A stretch of DNA of 64,000 nt, from the NCBI GenBank assembly GCA_944548615.1, contig OX155952.1:38374350-38438349 (forward strand), read 5' to 3'. The stretch is from Micropterix aruncella (Eukaryota > Arthropoda > Insecta > Lepidoptera > Micropterigidae). Positions 10,891 to 21,332 of this stretch are shown in pieces. Position 1 is the first letter of the stretch, and every line of letters begins with the position of its first letter. The position numbers and the translations under genes were made by a program. Under the pieces are notes generated by a model. That model was given only the letters and a program-made list of their open reading frames with translations. It searched no databases and was not told where the DNA came from.

Positions 10891-11984
10891 ATACGAGTGA
10901 ATATTTCTATTAATTAATATATATTTCTCATACAAAGTTTTTGAACTTAAATTTCCTTTATAAAACAGCAACTTTATAGGTAAGGACCCAATATTATAGC
11001 AATATTTATTTGACCATTTATTTTAATATTGGGCATGAGCGGTCTGTTACCAACTGGTGTATGAAGAATAGCAAAATAATAAAGCCGTGCGTCTAGACGA
11101 TGTGTTCGGGGGGCAATCTCTCCCCCACACGTGACGATGCCGTGTGACTTCATACATTTTCTAGTGACTGGAGCGTGCGCAAATACTATAAACAGCGCTC
11201 ACTGGGCCGAATACGAGTGAGTACTGTTATGTGGATGCCAGAGAATTAGTAATATATATAGAGCGTATTTGACACTTTGTTAGACCTTAAAGAGCGCCTT
11301 TTGTATGCGCACATTCTGCGTCAGATGGCATCAAATTCTGGGATCGTGTCGCTTATTAGGACCGTAGACTAGTCATACATTTTTTTTTGGTTTTACCTAA
11401 ATAGGGAATATGAAAGTTGCAATGGTAACAAGTAACCAACCCACCGCACCTTAAGAATTTGAGCATGGAAGCACAATATTATTAACTGCAGTACATTATT
11501 GCATTAGCACTATTAGATGCTTCATTGTAAACAGTAGAAAAATAAGACCACCCCCGCCGATTATTATTTCAAATCAATGCCGCCTAACTAGGCCTAGGCT
11601 CGTACTAAGGTAATCGTATCAAGTAAAAAAAGGCTAGTGCATACTTCAAATTACTTATTTCAAAAATAAGTTAGGTATTCAAAAATAAACGGAAATGGTT
11701 CTCAGAGGCAAGCAAAATGATTACAAAATTAATGTTCATTTAGGACAATTTAAACTATTTTCCTTCAAATCTAATGATATTAAAACATAACTACAAGGAA
11801 GGAACAAATTAAGCATCAGTCTAAAAACTAAGTCATTGGAATGTCAATACGTTTTTCAGTTTAGGTCAGTCTACGAATAATATTTAAAATTATCCATAAT
11901 TATATATAGTTGAAGGAATTTCAATAAGACGTGATCAAGGTTAAATAATAATTATGGATGGAAAAATAACATTGCAATAAGCAG
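10890..11984. other. No gene seen; one short repeat match
   Basis: At 11580-11640 the segment CCTAACTAGGCC..TGTACTAAGGTA resembles 6885-6935 inside repeat R4. Otherwise I recognise nothing. Confidence 0.45.
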
Positions 11985-11988
11985 TTAA

Positions 11989-12289
11989 CCGCCCTACCCA
12001 TACGAACGCACGTGATACGTCCGCTATACTATCGCCCGATCGCAACCCACCATATATCTAACGTACATTCAAGTTTTTAAAAAAGAAACCCGAAACCAAA
12101 CAAAGTTTATGTGATACTTCAAATTGTTCCTACGTTTCTAAATACAAAAAAGGGTCGTAAATGGGTCTATTGTGTACAAAAATAGTCTGGTATATTGTAA
12201 ATAAGTATTGTTATTAAGATATATAATGAAGAAACCTAACGATTTTTAACCTATAATGATTTTTGAATAATAACCCAAAGGTAGGGCGG
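11989..12289. mobile_element. TTAA-flanked MITE (piggyBac-like), 301 bp
   Basis: TTAA is present at 11985-11988 and 12290-12293. Between them the ends are inverted: CCGCCCTACC at the left and GGTAGGGCGG at the right. TTAA duplication with C-rich termini is the hallmark of piggyBac-superfamily transposition. No transposase ORF, so non-autonomous. Confidence 0.75.
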
Positions 12290-12293
12290 TTAA

Positions 12294-12654
12294 ATAATCA
12301 AATTGAAATAGTTCAACTAGCCGGCTTCGTTGGCATAAATGTTTCATCTCTATTAAAATACTGGCTCAGTGGCCGAAGGTATTCGCTCTCTCGTCGCACC
12401 CGAAAAAAGAAGGCGAATGCTTTAAAATTGGCGCCCCATAAATCAGGGGCGGCGAACGTAGCTGTAGCGTGGGCGACACGGAGTTTTCCATGACTTTACA
12501 CGGGCCGCGGCGGACGGCTATGCGCCGCGCCGCGCCGCGCCGCGCCACGCAGAACTCGCGTGACTGTCATAATCGCGTAAAATATCGACGGATATCTTCG
12601 CGTTATCACATGCATTCCGATGAGTATTTCGTTTTTTTGTTGTGAAAATAACAA
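12294..12654. other. No gene; GC-rich patch with (GCGCC)n
   Basis: A pentameric GCGCC run lies at 12522-12547 inside a CpG-rich patch (about 12430-12560). Frames crossing it are Arg/Ala-rich because of the repeat and I do not call them genes. Confidence 0.55.
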
Positions 12655-13603
12655 TCTATACTAATATTATAAAGAGGTAAAGTTTGTGAGGTTGTAGGAA
12701 GTAATCTCTAGATGTACTGAACTGATTTTGAAAATTCTTTTACCAATAGAAATCCACGTTATTTGTGAGTATCATAGGCTATATGGTATATTGATCCGAA
12801 AAATGAAAAGACTTTTTCGTGGTAGTCGGATTTGCAAAGTAAGTCGGAGAAAAAACGGTCGAACGAAAACGTTTCTAACTAACGCTGCCTTAACGATGAG
12901 AGATATATGATTAAGTTCTAGAGCTTGATAATGCCTACAAAAAAGTCAGCGACAGCATACATATGTCTAACTTTTATATTTAACCCCTCAAATGGGAGGC
13001 GTCCCTTAAGGGATGCCTTGGCAAAATGTATACAAAATGTATATAAATTTATATAAATGTAAATATAAATGTAAATGTGCGCCGCTTTATAGTAATCCGC
13101 TCTATAGTAATGCTATAGCTCTATAGTGAACCCCGCTCTATGTAAATGTAAATGTAAATGTAAATATAAATTTATATACATTTTGCCGTAGGCAACCCGA
13201 GCTAATCGCCATTCATTTGAGGGGTTAAGTCACAAAAAGTAGTATTTTATATTTAAAAAATAATTTAAATCGTTAGGCCATGTGTATTGGTCATATTATC
13301 AACAATTATGAATTCTTATCAAAATAAGTAAATTTATCGTCTGAAGTGTTTAAAACAAAAGACTTTTCCCTTTTACTGCATTTAATTTCCCTTTTAATGC
13401 ATAAATGGTTAAAGAGATAAGACACTCACAAATAACGGTAATATAGTCAAATTGGCATGCAAATACATATGCAGTAAAAATATTACCCTTCTTTTGGCAG
13501 TCAGGAAATAAAGCATAGCACTCAGTACTAACCGAACCACACTCATAATTTCATCACAAGTAAAAAGTTTTACCGCCCAACGAAGTGGACACGGGTCAGC
13601 TAG
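12655..13603 (+). mobile_element. Lep1-like non-autonomous Helitron, copy 1 (carries a nested MITE)
   Basis: Starts TCTATACTAATATTATAAAG after an A (12654) and ends GGGTCAGCTAG before a T (13604). This is the TC...CTAG layout and A/T insertion rule of Helitrons, which make no target duplication. It aligns along its length with 16256-16926 and with the minus-strand copy at 50542-51411. The 949 bp include a 241-bp MITE plus its TTAA duplication; without these it is about 704 bp. No Rep/helicase is encoded, so it depends on an autonomous Helitron. The name Lep1-like is from memory of lepidopteran elements. Confidence 0.85.
12984..13224. mobile_element. TTAA MITE (piggyBac-like) nested in Helitron copy 1
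   Basis: TTAA lies at 12980-12983 and 13225-13228. Ends are CCCCTCAAATG and CATTTGAGGGG. A second, inner inverted pair (GGCAAAATGTATA near 13020 and its complement near 13180) makes the element nearly self-complementary. Helitron copy 2 shows the empty site (ATATTTAAGTCACAAAAAG near 16588), so the boundaries are direct. No ORF. Confidence 0.92.
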
Positions 13604-13794
13604 TGTAAAATAAATCAATGCCTTCTTGGACAGTAGCATTGTTATATATGGTACTAGATTGCTCAACTCCATAGGACGTTTTGGCAACGCTTCTGCCCCA
13701 CACAGTGCCACGAAGTGGACAAAAATCTAAAAATACAAGATTTGACGTACTTCGATACCGTTATTCTAAACAGGATAAGCAAAAACTTGTGGGA

Positions 13795-14960
13795 TATCTG
13801 GCTGTCGTGCGGTGTCGATATGACCAGAGCCCATCGGTTGTTGGAGTCTTGTTACCTTGGCGTACATATAATAGAATAAACACAGTGTTAATTTTTAGAG
13901 CTTTTAATTATTAAAAGAAGCTAATAGTAGAGAGATGGCTTACCGTTGATACGATTGACGAGAGTGATTATTATGCTAAATGTATGCGATTTTATATCCG
14001 CAAGTATTGATGCTCGTTGCCTAGGAGGGGGATTGTTCGTGCGAATTTATTTTTGCACCTGTGTAAGACACGTTTAAAAGACGCTATTTTCATACATTAA
14101 TTATTTTCATACATCGTAATAAAAACACATTTGAAAGACGAATTGAACAATTCTTTGAATGCTTTAAGTCATCAGGCAAATAGATAAATTTGCTGATGGA
14201 ATGACGTCAATTTAATCTTGGAATTAAAAAAAAAATACGTGTGGCACTCGGGGACTGCCGCGGTAAAGCTATTGCATAGCATTTTTAACAACTTATGCAG
14301 TTATAATTATTTATTTATTTTATTTTTTCTGATATCAGATAACTGCGCTCTATCGGAAAACGTTTTATTCCCAAGCATTTGCGGCTGCGGTAGCAAATGA
14401 TTCGGAATAATTTAAACGTCTTCCGATAGAGCGCCGCGCATGAATTTTTTATTCGATAAAGCAAAAAAACCGGATTATTCGAAAAAAATCGTAGATAAAA
14501 ATATAGATAATTAAATTATCTTTAAAACGGTGCAGGTTTCATAATAATACGCCAGATAGTATTTGCGTAGTAGTCGTTTTTGTGTTCGGTTAGACCTAAT
14601 TTCACAAATTAATTACACTATGTAATATAAACAAAATCTAAAATATTCAAAGCTAAGAATATTAGGAAAATGTTCTTGTTTAACATATATTTTTTTCGAA
14701 TCGTAAGCAGTACTCGTTTAGACGTAATTATCAGTTTAAAATCATTAATTTTCGTTAAGAAATTTCTTCATTCGGTCGCCGCGCTGGCCTAGGCCCGCGA
14801 TAAAAGCTATGCAATAGCTTAAAAATGTCTACTGAATTCAGTGAATAAAGTTTAACAATTTTTGATGCATTGTTCATCCTCGTGTGTCACTAGAAACTCA
14901 TAAGACGCATTAGTATTACCTGTTTGCCAATTATAACCCTTTCAATTAGCGACTTTCATA
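13795..14960 (+). repeat. Interspersed repeat R4, copy B (split by R6)
   Basis: Second copy of the repeat at 6050-7210. It lacks the RTE-like LINE of copy A and is interrupted instead at about 14226-14830 by repeat R6. Downstream of that, GCATTGTTCATC and ATTACCT blocks match 7130-7170 again. Confidence 0.65.
14226..14830 (+). mobile_element. ~600-bp repeat R6, copy A (MITE-like)
   Basis: Nearly identical, in opposite orientation, to 32505-33110. The ends carry related inverted blocks: GGTAAAGCTATTGCATAGC near 14260 and GCTATGCAATAGCTT near 14806-14820. An internal hairpin starts GCGCTCTATCGGAA (about 14345) and closes TTCCGATAGAGCGC (about 14420). The open frame at 14218-14400 lies across this hairpin and is not a gene. 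Superfamily unknown. Confidence 0.75.
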
Positions 14961-15063
14961 CGCCCCTACAAACAGACCTTCATACGCCCATACAAATACA
15001 TACAAGTTTTAGGTTGCCAAATAAATTGCCACAGAACATTCTAAAACTAAACTATATTAAATA

Positions 15064-15240
15064 CTAGATGACCCGGTGAACTTCGTACCACCTAAAATTG
15101 ATTTGATTGTAACTCTTTATAAGCGTTTATTGATCCTAATCAACCTTCCAAATCCAATTCATTGAAATCTATAATATGGCCGAATAATGTACGGTTTTAG
15201 TTTCGCTTGGTGATGAAATGAAAGTCGTTTGTAATCGACT
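15064..15240 (-). mobile_element. Possible Helitron 3' end, minus strand
   Basis: On the minus strand the sequence ends TACGAAGTTCACCGGGTCAT then CTAG before T, the same terminal style as the Lep1-like elements but a different family. The 5' end was not found; probably truncated where the Tc1 remnant begins. Confidence 0.45.
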
Positions 15241-15280
15241 TTTTCCGACTTTTTCGACTTTTTTGACTTAATTGACTAAA

Positions 15281-16958
15281 ATGATGGGTAAAAATCCGTC
15301 ACTTACTGTTGGAAAAAGTCCGAAATAGTGGCCCTGCACAAAGTTGTATTTTCTGAACATACATAAAATATGTAAGAGGGTACTTGTGGGCAAGACAGCT
15401 GTTCATAAATCTGTCAGTAAATTTAACATTTCGGGAAAATACACGGACCTGCAGAGAAGCGGTTACCCGAGAAAACGAGTCCACCTATATCATGCGATCT
15501 GAAGGTTAGTCGTACGATGTGTAAAAACCTCCTGAAAGAAGATTTAACATACTCTGGATGCAAAAGGCAACAACGGTAGTTTGGATACTATTTCAAGATA
15601 TTTGACCACATATTTTGCTTTATTATCCGATAAACTTGCAAGGAAACCTCGACTAACCCCAGGTAAAAATAGAAACAACTGATTTTCGTACGAAAGAATT
15701 GGCAGTACGACAGTAAAGTACTGTGGTCTTCTCTGATGAGCCAAGTATCCAGCAATTGTCTTCATGTGTTAGAAGTGGTCTCTGCCCAATGACTAAAAGA
15801 TTTGAGGATATACAACTCCAACTGTGAAACGACCTCCAAGCCAGATGATATGGGGTGCAATGTCTGTGTCTGGTACTGCTGCTCTGTATTTCATGCCGTC
15901 TAAAATAACTTAAAATGTAGGTATCATAATTTATTACATGACAAGTTGAAACTTTGCATGGATGTTCATGGTTGTTTTATTTTCATGCATGATGGGGCTC
16001 AGTGTCACAGATCAAAGACTGTTATGGACTATTTGACGGCGGAGCAAATTCAAGTACTTTATTGGCCACGTAACAGTCCAGATTTGAACCCAATCAAGAA
16101 TCTGTGTTGTATTCTGATAAATAATGTCAAAGAAAAGCAACCATCCAGTACTCCAGCAATTATAGAAGCAATAAAGAATGACTAGTGTACAAAAAAATCT
16201 CAAGCCTAATGCCAGTCTCTCAATTTTAGCATGCCTAGCAGGATTGCATCAGTAATATAAACTAATATTATAAAGAGGTAAAGTTTGTGACGTTGTAGGA
16301 AGTAATCTCTGGATCTACTACACCGATTTTGAAAATTCTTTTTACCAATAGAAAGCCACATTATTTATGAGTGTCATAGGCTATATATTTATCCGAAAAA
16401 TGTAAAGACTTTTTCGTGGCAGTCGGATATGCATAGTAAGTCGGAGAATAAGCGGTCGAACGAAAACGTTTCTAACTAAAGCTGCCCTAACGATAAGACA
16501 TATATGATTAAGTTCGAGAGAAAAGTTGTAGAGCTTGATAATGCCTAAAAAAAAAGTCAGCGACAGCATATGTCTAACTTTTATATTTAAGTCACAAAAA
16601 GTAGTATTTTATATTAAAAAAATAATTTAAATCGTTACGTCATGTTTATTGGTCATATTATCAACAGTTATGAATTCTTATCAAAATAAGTAAATTTATC
16701 GTCTCAAGTGTTTAAAACAAAAGACTTTTCCCTTTTACTGCATATAATTTATATTATAGTCAAATTGGCATGCAAATACATACATACATATGCAGTAAAA
16801 ATATAACCCTTCTTTTAGCAGTCAGGAAATAAATCATAGCACTCAGTATTACTAACCGAACCACACTCATAATTTCATCACAGGTAAAAATTTTACCGCC
16901 CAACGAAGTGGGCACGGGTCAGCTAGTTAAAAATAAAGGAGGTGCTACAAAATACTGA
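15281..16958 (+). pseudogene. Tc1-like transposase pseudogene, split by a Helitron
   Basis: The N-terminus reads MMGKNPSLTVGKSP from the ATG at 15281, then passes by frameshift into EIVALHKVVFSE (helix-turn-helix region). Later VVFSDEPSIQ (about 15721-15750) carries the first or second catalytic acid as SDE. MHDGAQCHRSKTVMDYLTAE (about 15987-16045) carries the next Asp, and NSPDLNPIKNL holds the last acidic position as K where this family has E. The C-terminus MPSRIASVI (about 16231-16256) is cut by a 671-bp Helitron and continues after it as KNKGGATKY with a stop at 16956-16958. The order matches a DDE transposase of about 340 residues. Several stops and frameshifts make it dead. Confidence 0.85.
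16256..16926 (+). mobile_element. Lep1-like Helitron, copy 2, inside the Tc1 transposase
   Basis: Begins TATAAACTAATATTATAAAG (two changes from the canonical start) after A at 16255 and ends GGGTCAGCTAG at 16926 before T. Removing it joins GTAA to TTAAAAATAAAGGAGGT, which restores the transposase reading. It has no nested MITE and therefore provides the empty site for the one in copy 1. Confidence 0.88.
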
Positions 16959-17040
16959 CCCTACTTCTATATCCTTGAAAGTCCATTTAGGTTTTTTCTA
17001 AAATGCCATTATTTCTGAATTCCATTAGGTATCACTTTTT

Positions 17041-17075
17041 TTGACTGGTGGTCTTAAACTTTTGCCCACGACTGT
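17041..17075 (+). repeat. Tc1 element 3' terminal sequence
   Basis: GACTGGTGGTCTTAAACTTT then TGCCCACGACTG before TA. This is the form of a Tc1-like terminal inverted repeat and lies about 85 bases after the transposase stop. I did not find the matching left end upstream of 15281. Confidence 0.6.
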
Positions 17076-17476
17076 ATAATCAATAATATTAATTTAGATT
17101 CACGATACTATTTTCCGAAGGCTCTTAGTATGGTGTCCAACCAGATGATTTGAATGTTATTTAACAAAAGACGAATGGAAGCGCGTCTACAGTGTTTACA
17201 ACTCTCAGCTCCGCTCGATCTTTTCTATACGAGGCCATAAGTAAATTGACACACTGAACTTTGACAGCGTCTCCGAGTCTTCGTCGTAAACACACACATG
17301 CTTTCGTCCTGTATGCTTTTCAATCACCGGCGACGTAAGCCGATTTGCCGACATAGTAATCAATGTGTTTTTCTTCGAATGCGGCGTTCTCGCCCGCGAC
17401 GCTGGAGAAATATTTCTAAAACGACTGCGAATACCCAATTGAATTTTCAGGCACGGCATTACGGGTAAATAAGGTA

Positions 17477-17960
17477 ATATCTTAAACACTGATGTTATGT
17501 GTCTTATACACTAATGTAATCTGTCTTGCACACGGATTTAATCTGTTCTTCACACCGATATTATCTGTCTTACACACTGATGTTTTTGTTTAAATTTAAC
17601 TTTACTACTTCTGTGTGTACTATATTGTAAGGCGACAATTAGAAATTAGTTTATCAAATGGTACACTGTAAGATATGTATTGCTATCGCAATAAGTCTGC
17701 CGTTTGTGCAAAAAATGTCTTTTTCTAAAAAACCAGTGTAATATTGATTGAGTAATATTTTTATACTACAATAAAGTTATTCTATTCTATTTTATGTTAT
17801 CTGTCTTACACATTGATGTTATCTGTCTTACACGCTGATTTTATCTGACTTACACACTGATGTTATATCTCTTACACACTGATGTTATCTGTCTTACACA
17901 CTAATTTTATCTGTCTTACACACTCATGTTATATGTCTTACACACTAATGTTACGCTATG
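17477..17960 (+). repeat. ~22-bp minisatellite, interrupted by a LINE tail
   Basis: The unit is close to CACTGATGTTATCTGTCTTA plus CA. About six units lie at 17477-17585 and about seven at 17795-17960, with drift between units. The middle is occupied by an insertion at 17585-17800. Confidence 0.8.
17585..17800 (+). mobile_element. LINE 3' end inserted in the minisatellite
   Basis: About 215 bp ending CAATAAAGTTATTCTATTCT then ATTTTATG. An AATAAAG signal followed by a TATTC-type tail is a common 3' end of insect LINEs. No coding part remains. Confidence 0.55.
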
Positions 17961-18384
17961 CCTTACACACGTATGAGTTTAAATTTAACGACAACATTCG
18001 AAGTGGGTAAATCAGTACGAGCAAATAAGCAAATTTTAATAATAATTAGCATGAAAAAAAACAAAGAAAGTTGGTAACGTTTTTTTGTTTTTTTTTTTTT
18101 AAGTTTTAGAAACGTAGTTAATGCCAGGATATATATTTATTAATGTGAGAGAATAGGTAATACGAGAAATTACTTTGTTGCACTTAGGATAATCCTTCGT
18201 TCCAGCGGTACTACTCGCGGCGGCTCGCGCTAGGGCGCGGCGCAGTGTCGGTAAAGTAAAAGACGGTATCTAATCTGGTTGACGATTTAATGACGTCTGT
18301 TGAGCGGCCAAGGCGCTAAAACGTTAAGTGTTTACAACGATGTAAATCCGTAATCTAACTCGGCATTCTATGCGATGGCAACAC

Positions 18385-18460
18385 GGCCCGGAGGCATAGT
18401 GGTTAAGTCGCCTGATCTTACATTGTAAGGTCCCGGCTTCGATTCCCGGCTGGGTTACCA
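18385..18460 (+). other. tRNA-like head of a SINE, exactly 76 nt with CCA
   Basis: In canonical tRNA numbering, residues 1-7 (GGCCCGG) pair with 66-72 (CTGGGTT). The T arm has the 7-nt loop TTCGATT with a 5-bp stem (one mismatch here; the stem is perfect in the copy at 29472-29547). Residue 73 is A and 74-76 are CCA. A-box-like (AGGCATAGTGG) and B-box-like (GCTTCGATTCC) sequences are present. The anticodon arm does not fold normally, so this is not a working tRNA gene. Confidence 0.85.
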
Positions 18461-18628
18461 TTTTCCGTTGGGATCAAATTAACGGAATTGGATTTTCAAT
18501 TCTGTCGATCGAATGCAATACAATCGATCGATCGAATAGCAAGACACACACTTACACACATGTTACACGAACACATACACATAACACGTCATAGGAGGGT
18601 TGATTGTAAGAGATTTTCATATGACAAT

Positions 18629-19622
18629 TTATTTATTTATTTATTTAAGAATTAATTACTATGAAACATTGATTAACTTACAAAAATAGCAGGAACCGAA
18701 TGGCAAAACCTTAACCTTTTGCTTATTGTCTCTGTCACCCAACTGGGACTAGCCCGTTTTAGGGTGGACAGGACTCCAATATTACAATCAAGTTTGCTTG
18801 ATTGCTTGGTTGATTACAAATGTACAAGTTTTAGTAAAAAGCTAATGACACTATATTGCCCTAAAATATGGTCTTCAGAATAAAATAAAATAAAATATTT
18901 AAAAAATATATTAAAAATATTATAATAAATAAAATGCAATTCCAATATTTAATCGGCAATAAATATAATATAAAATTCGATTAAATAATATAAATAAAGT
19001 TATATGTGAGAAAAGAAAGAAACAGTCATTAATATTTAATATATGTTAAGTAATATAAGATTTAATATAAAAATACCTAGTCTAAAAAGTATAATTCATT
19101 GTCAAAGTCAAATAATTTTTGGTAGTTAGTTCAATGTTAAAATATACTTAACATATATGTTTAAAAATATGTTAATAATTTGTGCACCTAAGTTTTATTA
19201 TACTATTATTTCTAACATTTGATATATGGTTAGTCTGCCATGATTCGATAACCATTTCTTTAATTTATGTTTGATTTCCCTAAATGTGAAATTCATTTTT
19301 ATTTCCTTATTGATCAGATTGTGAAATCTCGGCGCAATGAAAGAGTAATGTCTTTCTCCAAATGATATTTTCCTTCTGGGTATTAGAAAAAGTTTATAGA
19401 AAAAGTTGCCTACAATCAAGAACTTTAGCTTCCTTATAAAGTTCATTAGTGGGATGGCGATATGGTCTACGTAGAATAATTTTTAATATAAATTTCTGCG
19501 TAACTTGCAATGGCTCTAGCAGGGTTTTACCACATCCACCCCATCCAATTATGCCATAAGTAATAAGGGATTCATATAAAGCATAATAAACAGTTTTTAG
19601 TGTTTTGGAATCCGGAATATAC
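18629..19622 (-). mobile_element. CR1/Jockey-like LINE, minus strand, inserted in the SINE
   Basis: On the minus strand the 3' end is an AAAT microsatellite (RC of 18629-18647). The 3' UTR segment at 18660-18790 matches 63295-63400 (GGTTAAGGT.TTGCCATTCG then GTTCCTG.TATTTTTGTAAG). The ORF end is at 19198-19622. It is about 1 kb and 5' truncated. A target duplication is not clear. Confidence 0.75.
19198..19622 (-). pseudogene. LINE RT C-terminal region, frameshifted
   Basis: Minus strand, 5' to 3': LKTVYYALYESLITYGIIGW, GGCGKTLLEPLQVTQKFILK, IILRRPYRHPTNELYKEAK, VLDCRQLF. Then a frame change leads to LIPRRKISFGERHYSFIAPR and FHNLINKEIKMNFTFREI to a stop near 19198. The G-W-G-G-C and L-R-R-P blocks are the same as in the plus-strand copy at 1065-1340, so they are one family. 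The catalytic YADD is not included. The lesion is at least one frameshift near 19435. It would be the thumb/connector part of the RT. Confidence 0.8.
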
Positions 19623-19773
19623 TAAACAGAATATAATAAACCCGCCCATTGTGACATTTCACAATAAAGAGTATAAACATACTGCGGCGGGAAAGTTTGA
19701 ATTGATATTTGGCGGGGGAAATGAAATATTACATTGTGTGTGACGTAGTACCTACAGTAAAATATGGCGAATA

Positions 19774-19932
19774 CAGTGGAACCTCTCATAACGAGCATAA
19801 TTCGTTGCAGACTATTACTCATTAACCGAAACACTCGTTCAGCGAAACGATTTTTCCCATACTCATTATGAGAGGTGCGAATACTCGTTATGAAGAATTA
19901 CTGCGAATTACTCTTTATGAGAGGTCACACTG
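19774..19932. mobile_element. pogo-like MITE, 159 bp, TA flanks
   Basis: Ends are CAGTGGAACCTCTCATAACG and (inverted) CAGTGTGACCTCTCATAAAG. TA lies at 19772-19773 and 19933-19934. CAGTGGAACCTC ends with TA duplication are typical of pogo/Tigger-type Tc1-mariner elements. Internal copies of CTCATTATGAGAGGT make additional small palindromes. No ORF. Confidence 0.85.
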
Positions 19933-19944
19933 TATTGTTTAATC

Positions 19945-20110
19945 GCGATATTTTACCTACAGCTAAATGGCGCAACGCGCTCAATGCTTTAAAACTTTTT
20001 TCGTTAAAAAAAAGGGTTTATATTTTTTTCAAATTTTAAATTTCCTTTTTTGATAGTACTGATTTACCCACTTCAAGGGTAAATCAACTTTGATATAACT
20101 CACCCTATAA
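19945..20110. mobile_element. Half copy of the CAGG(A/G)TGAGT MITE family
   Basis: Shares TTACCTAC.GCTA.ATGGCGCA, GTACTGATT.ACCCACTTCAA and AACTCACCCTATA with 24362-24530 and with the complete element at 60703-61090. An inverted half copy lies at 17985-18075 (GTGGGTAAATCAGTACGAGC). Confidence 0.65.
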
Positions 20111-20649
20111 TATAAGTGGGTGTTTTATGTATATCAAAATTTCTGCAAGATGTGAGATTCTTTTGTTTATGATGCTTTTGATTTTAATGTTTTCGTGGTA
20201 TGTCCAAAACGCGAGATTACATTTCCGGATCCAGTAGACGACGCGATATCCCAAAATTGGGTCTAATTTGTCATGCGGCATTTGCCTATGAAATCGTGTC
20301 ATGTCCAATTGAACGCCAATAGCGGACGTATTTGTTTTTATTTATAACTGTTTTTCGAAAAATACAATGATTCATCAGCTATGGACTAACCGAGAGAAAT
20401 TTCCCTTGCTGCATGCTAATGGAAAAAATAAATGGTGTGTAATAATATATGACATGAAATTAAATACTAACGCGGCTATTTGATATTATGAAAAGGATTA
20501 AAATGAATTTACAGCGTGATGTTTGTAGCACCCAACGTGTCGTAGTAGAATGCAACCGCCGTTGTCCATGGTAGACTGAAGTGATGTCAGTCGTCATTCC
20601 CTGTTCTACGGGCAAACTGCTTCTGCTACTTCGCAGATTATAACGGTGG

Positions 20650-20760
20650 GCTCTTGGACAATACCCGTCGACTGACTCACAGAATGCGCATTCGTTTTTC
20701 CGCACTGTTTATAAAAATAACACGCGTCAACAAGGCCGTAACGGATCTTAGGCAAATTAA
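20650..20760 (+). repeat. Interspersed repeat, matches 27295-27415
   Basis: Shared in order: TTGGACAA..C.CG.CGACTGA, CTCAC..AATGCGC, ATAACACGC.TC.AC, CGGATCTT..G.AAATT. The copy at 27295-27415 is in the same orientation. Class unknown. Confidence 0.55.
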
Positions 20761-21332
20761 ATTTTGTTCAAACGAAGATTTTTTTCTCTAAAAAACGTAC
20801 TTTTCAGACCAAAGAAATTGTTTCTATAAATACAAATGTTATTTTTTTTTTAACAGGCATTTTTTTTTATAATTGTACTTGGTTATGGTCAGATTACAAA
20901 AGCAAAAATACGGTTGTGTCCTTTGTTTCGTTTGTTATTATAGATATATTATTAGATAGACAATTCAGTAAAAATGGATAAAAATATATTGGATCCGAAA
21001 ATTTCTCTTGGGCCACCCAACACACTAATTAATACATTCAATTAGCGCAAGATATAAAAAGACCAGTAAATACTTACATAACTATTATTTCTACCTGTAT
21101 TTCGATATAAATGCACAACACCAGCAGAAAAGTCGACTGAGTCAACTCGGGGATAATGCGCCCGTTGCTATGACATAAATATTAAAGGGAAAAGAGCCTT
21201 TGTAGTGGGAATAACAATTTTAACAAAAGAATGATGGCGCTCTCTTCTCTCGCTTGCAATTGTATAAAGACCACGCTCTCCCTGCAGGTATTTTTTATGT
21301 CAAGCGCGAACTCTTTTTAATGTCAAGGACGA

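Larger units (their letters stand above)
18385..19667 (+). mobile_element. tRNA-derived SINE, copy 1, split by a LINE
   Basis: The head and body run 18385-18628 to the palindromic tail segment (CATATGACAAT). The missing end, AATAAACCCGCCCATTGTGA to CACAATAAAGAG, appears at 19629-19667 on the far side of a minus-strand LINE. The uninterrupted copy at 29472-29702 shows these parts contiguous. SINEs of this type are pol III transcripts moved by a LINE RT. Confidence 0.8.

Noticed and set aside
18385..18460. Functional tRNA gene
   Set aside because: The anticodon arm does not fold into a 5-bp stem with 7-nt loop, the same body recurs at two other sites with a common SINE tail, and CCA is encoded.
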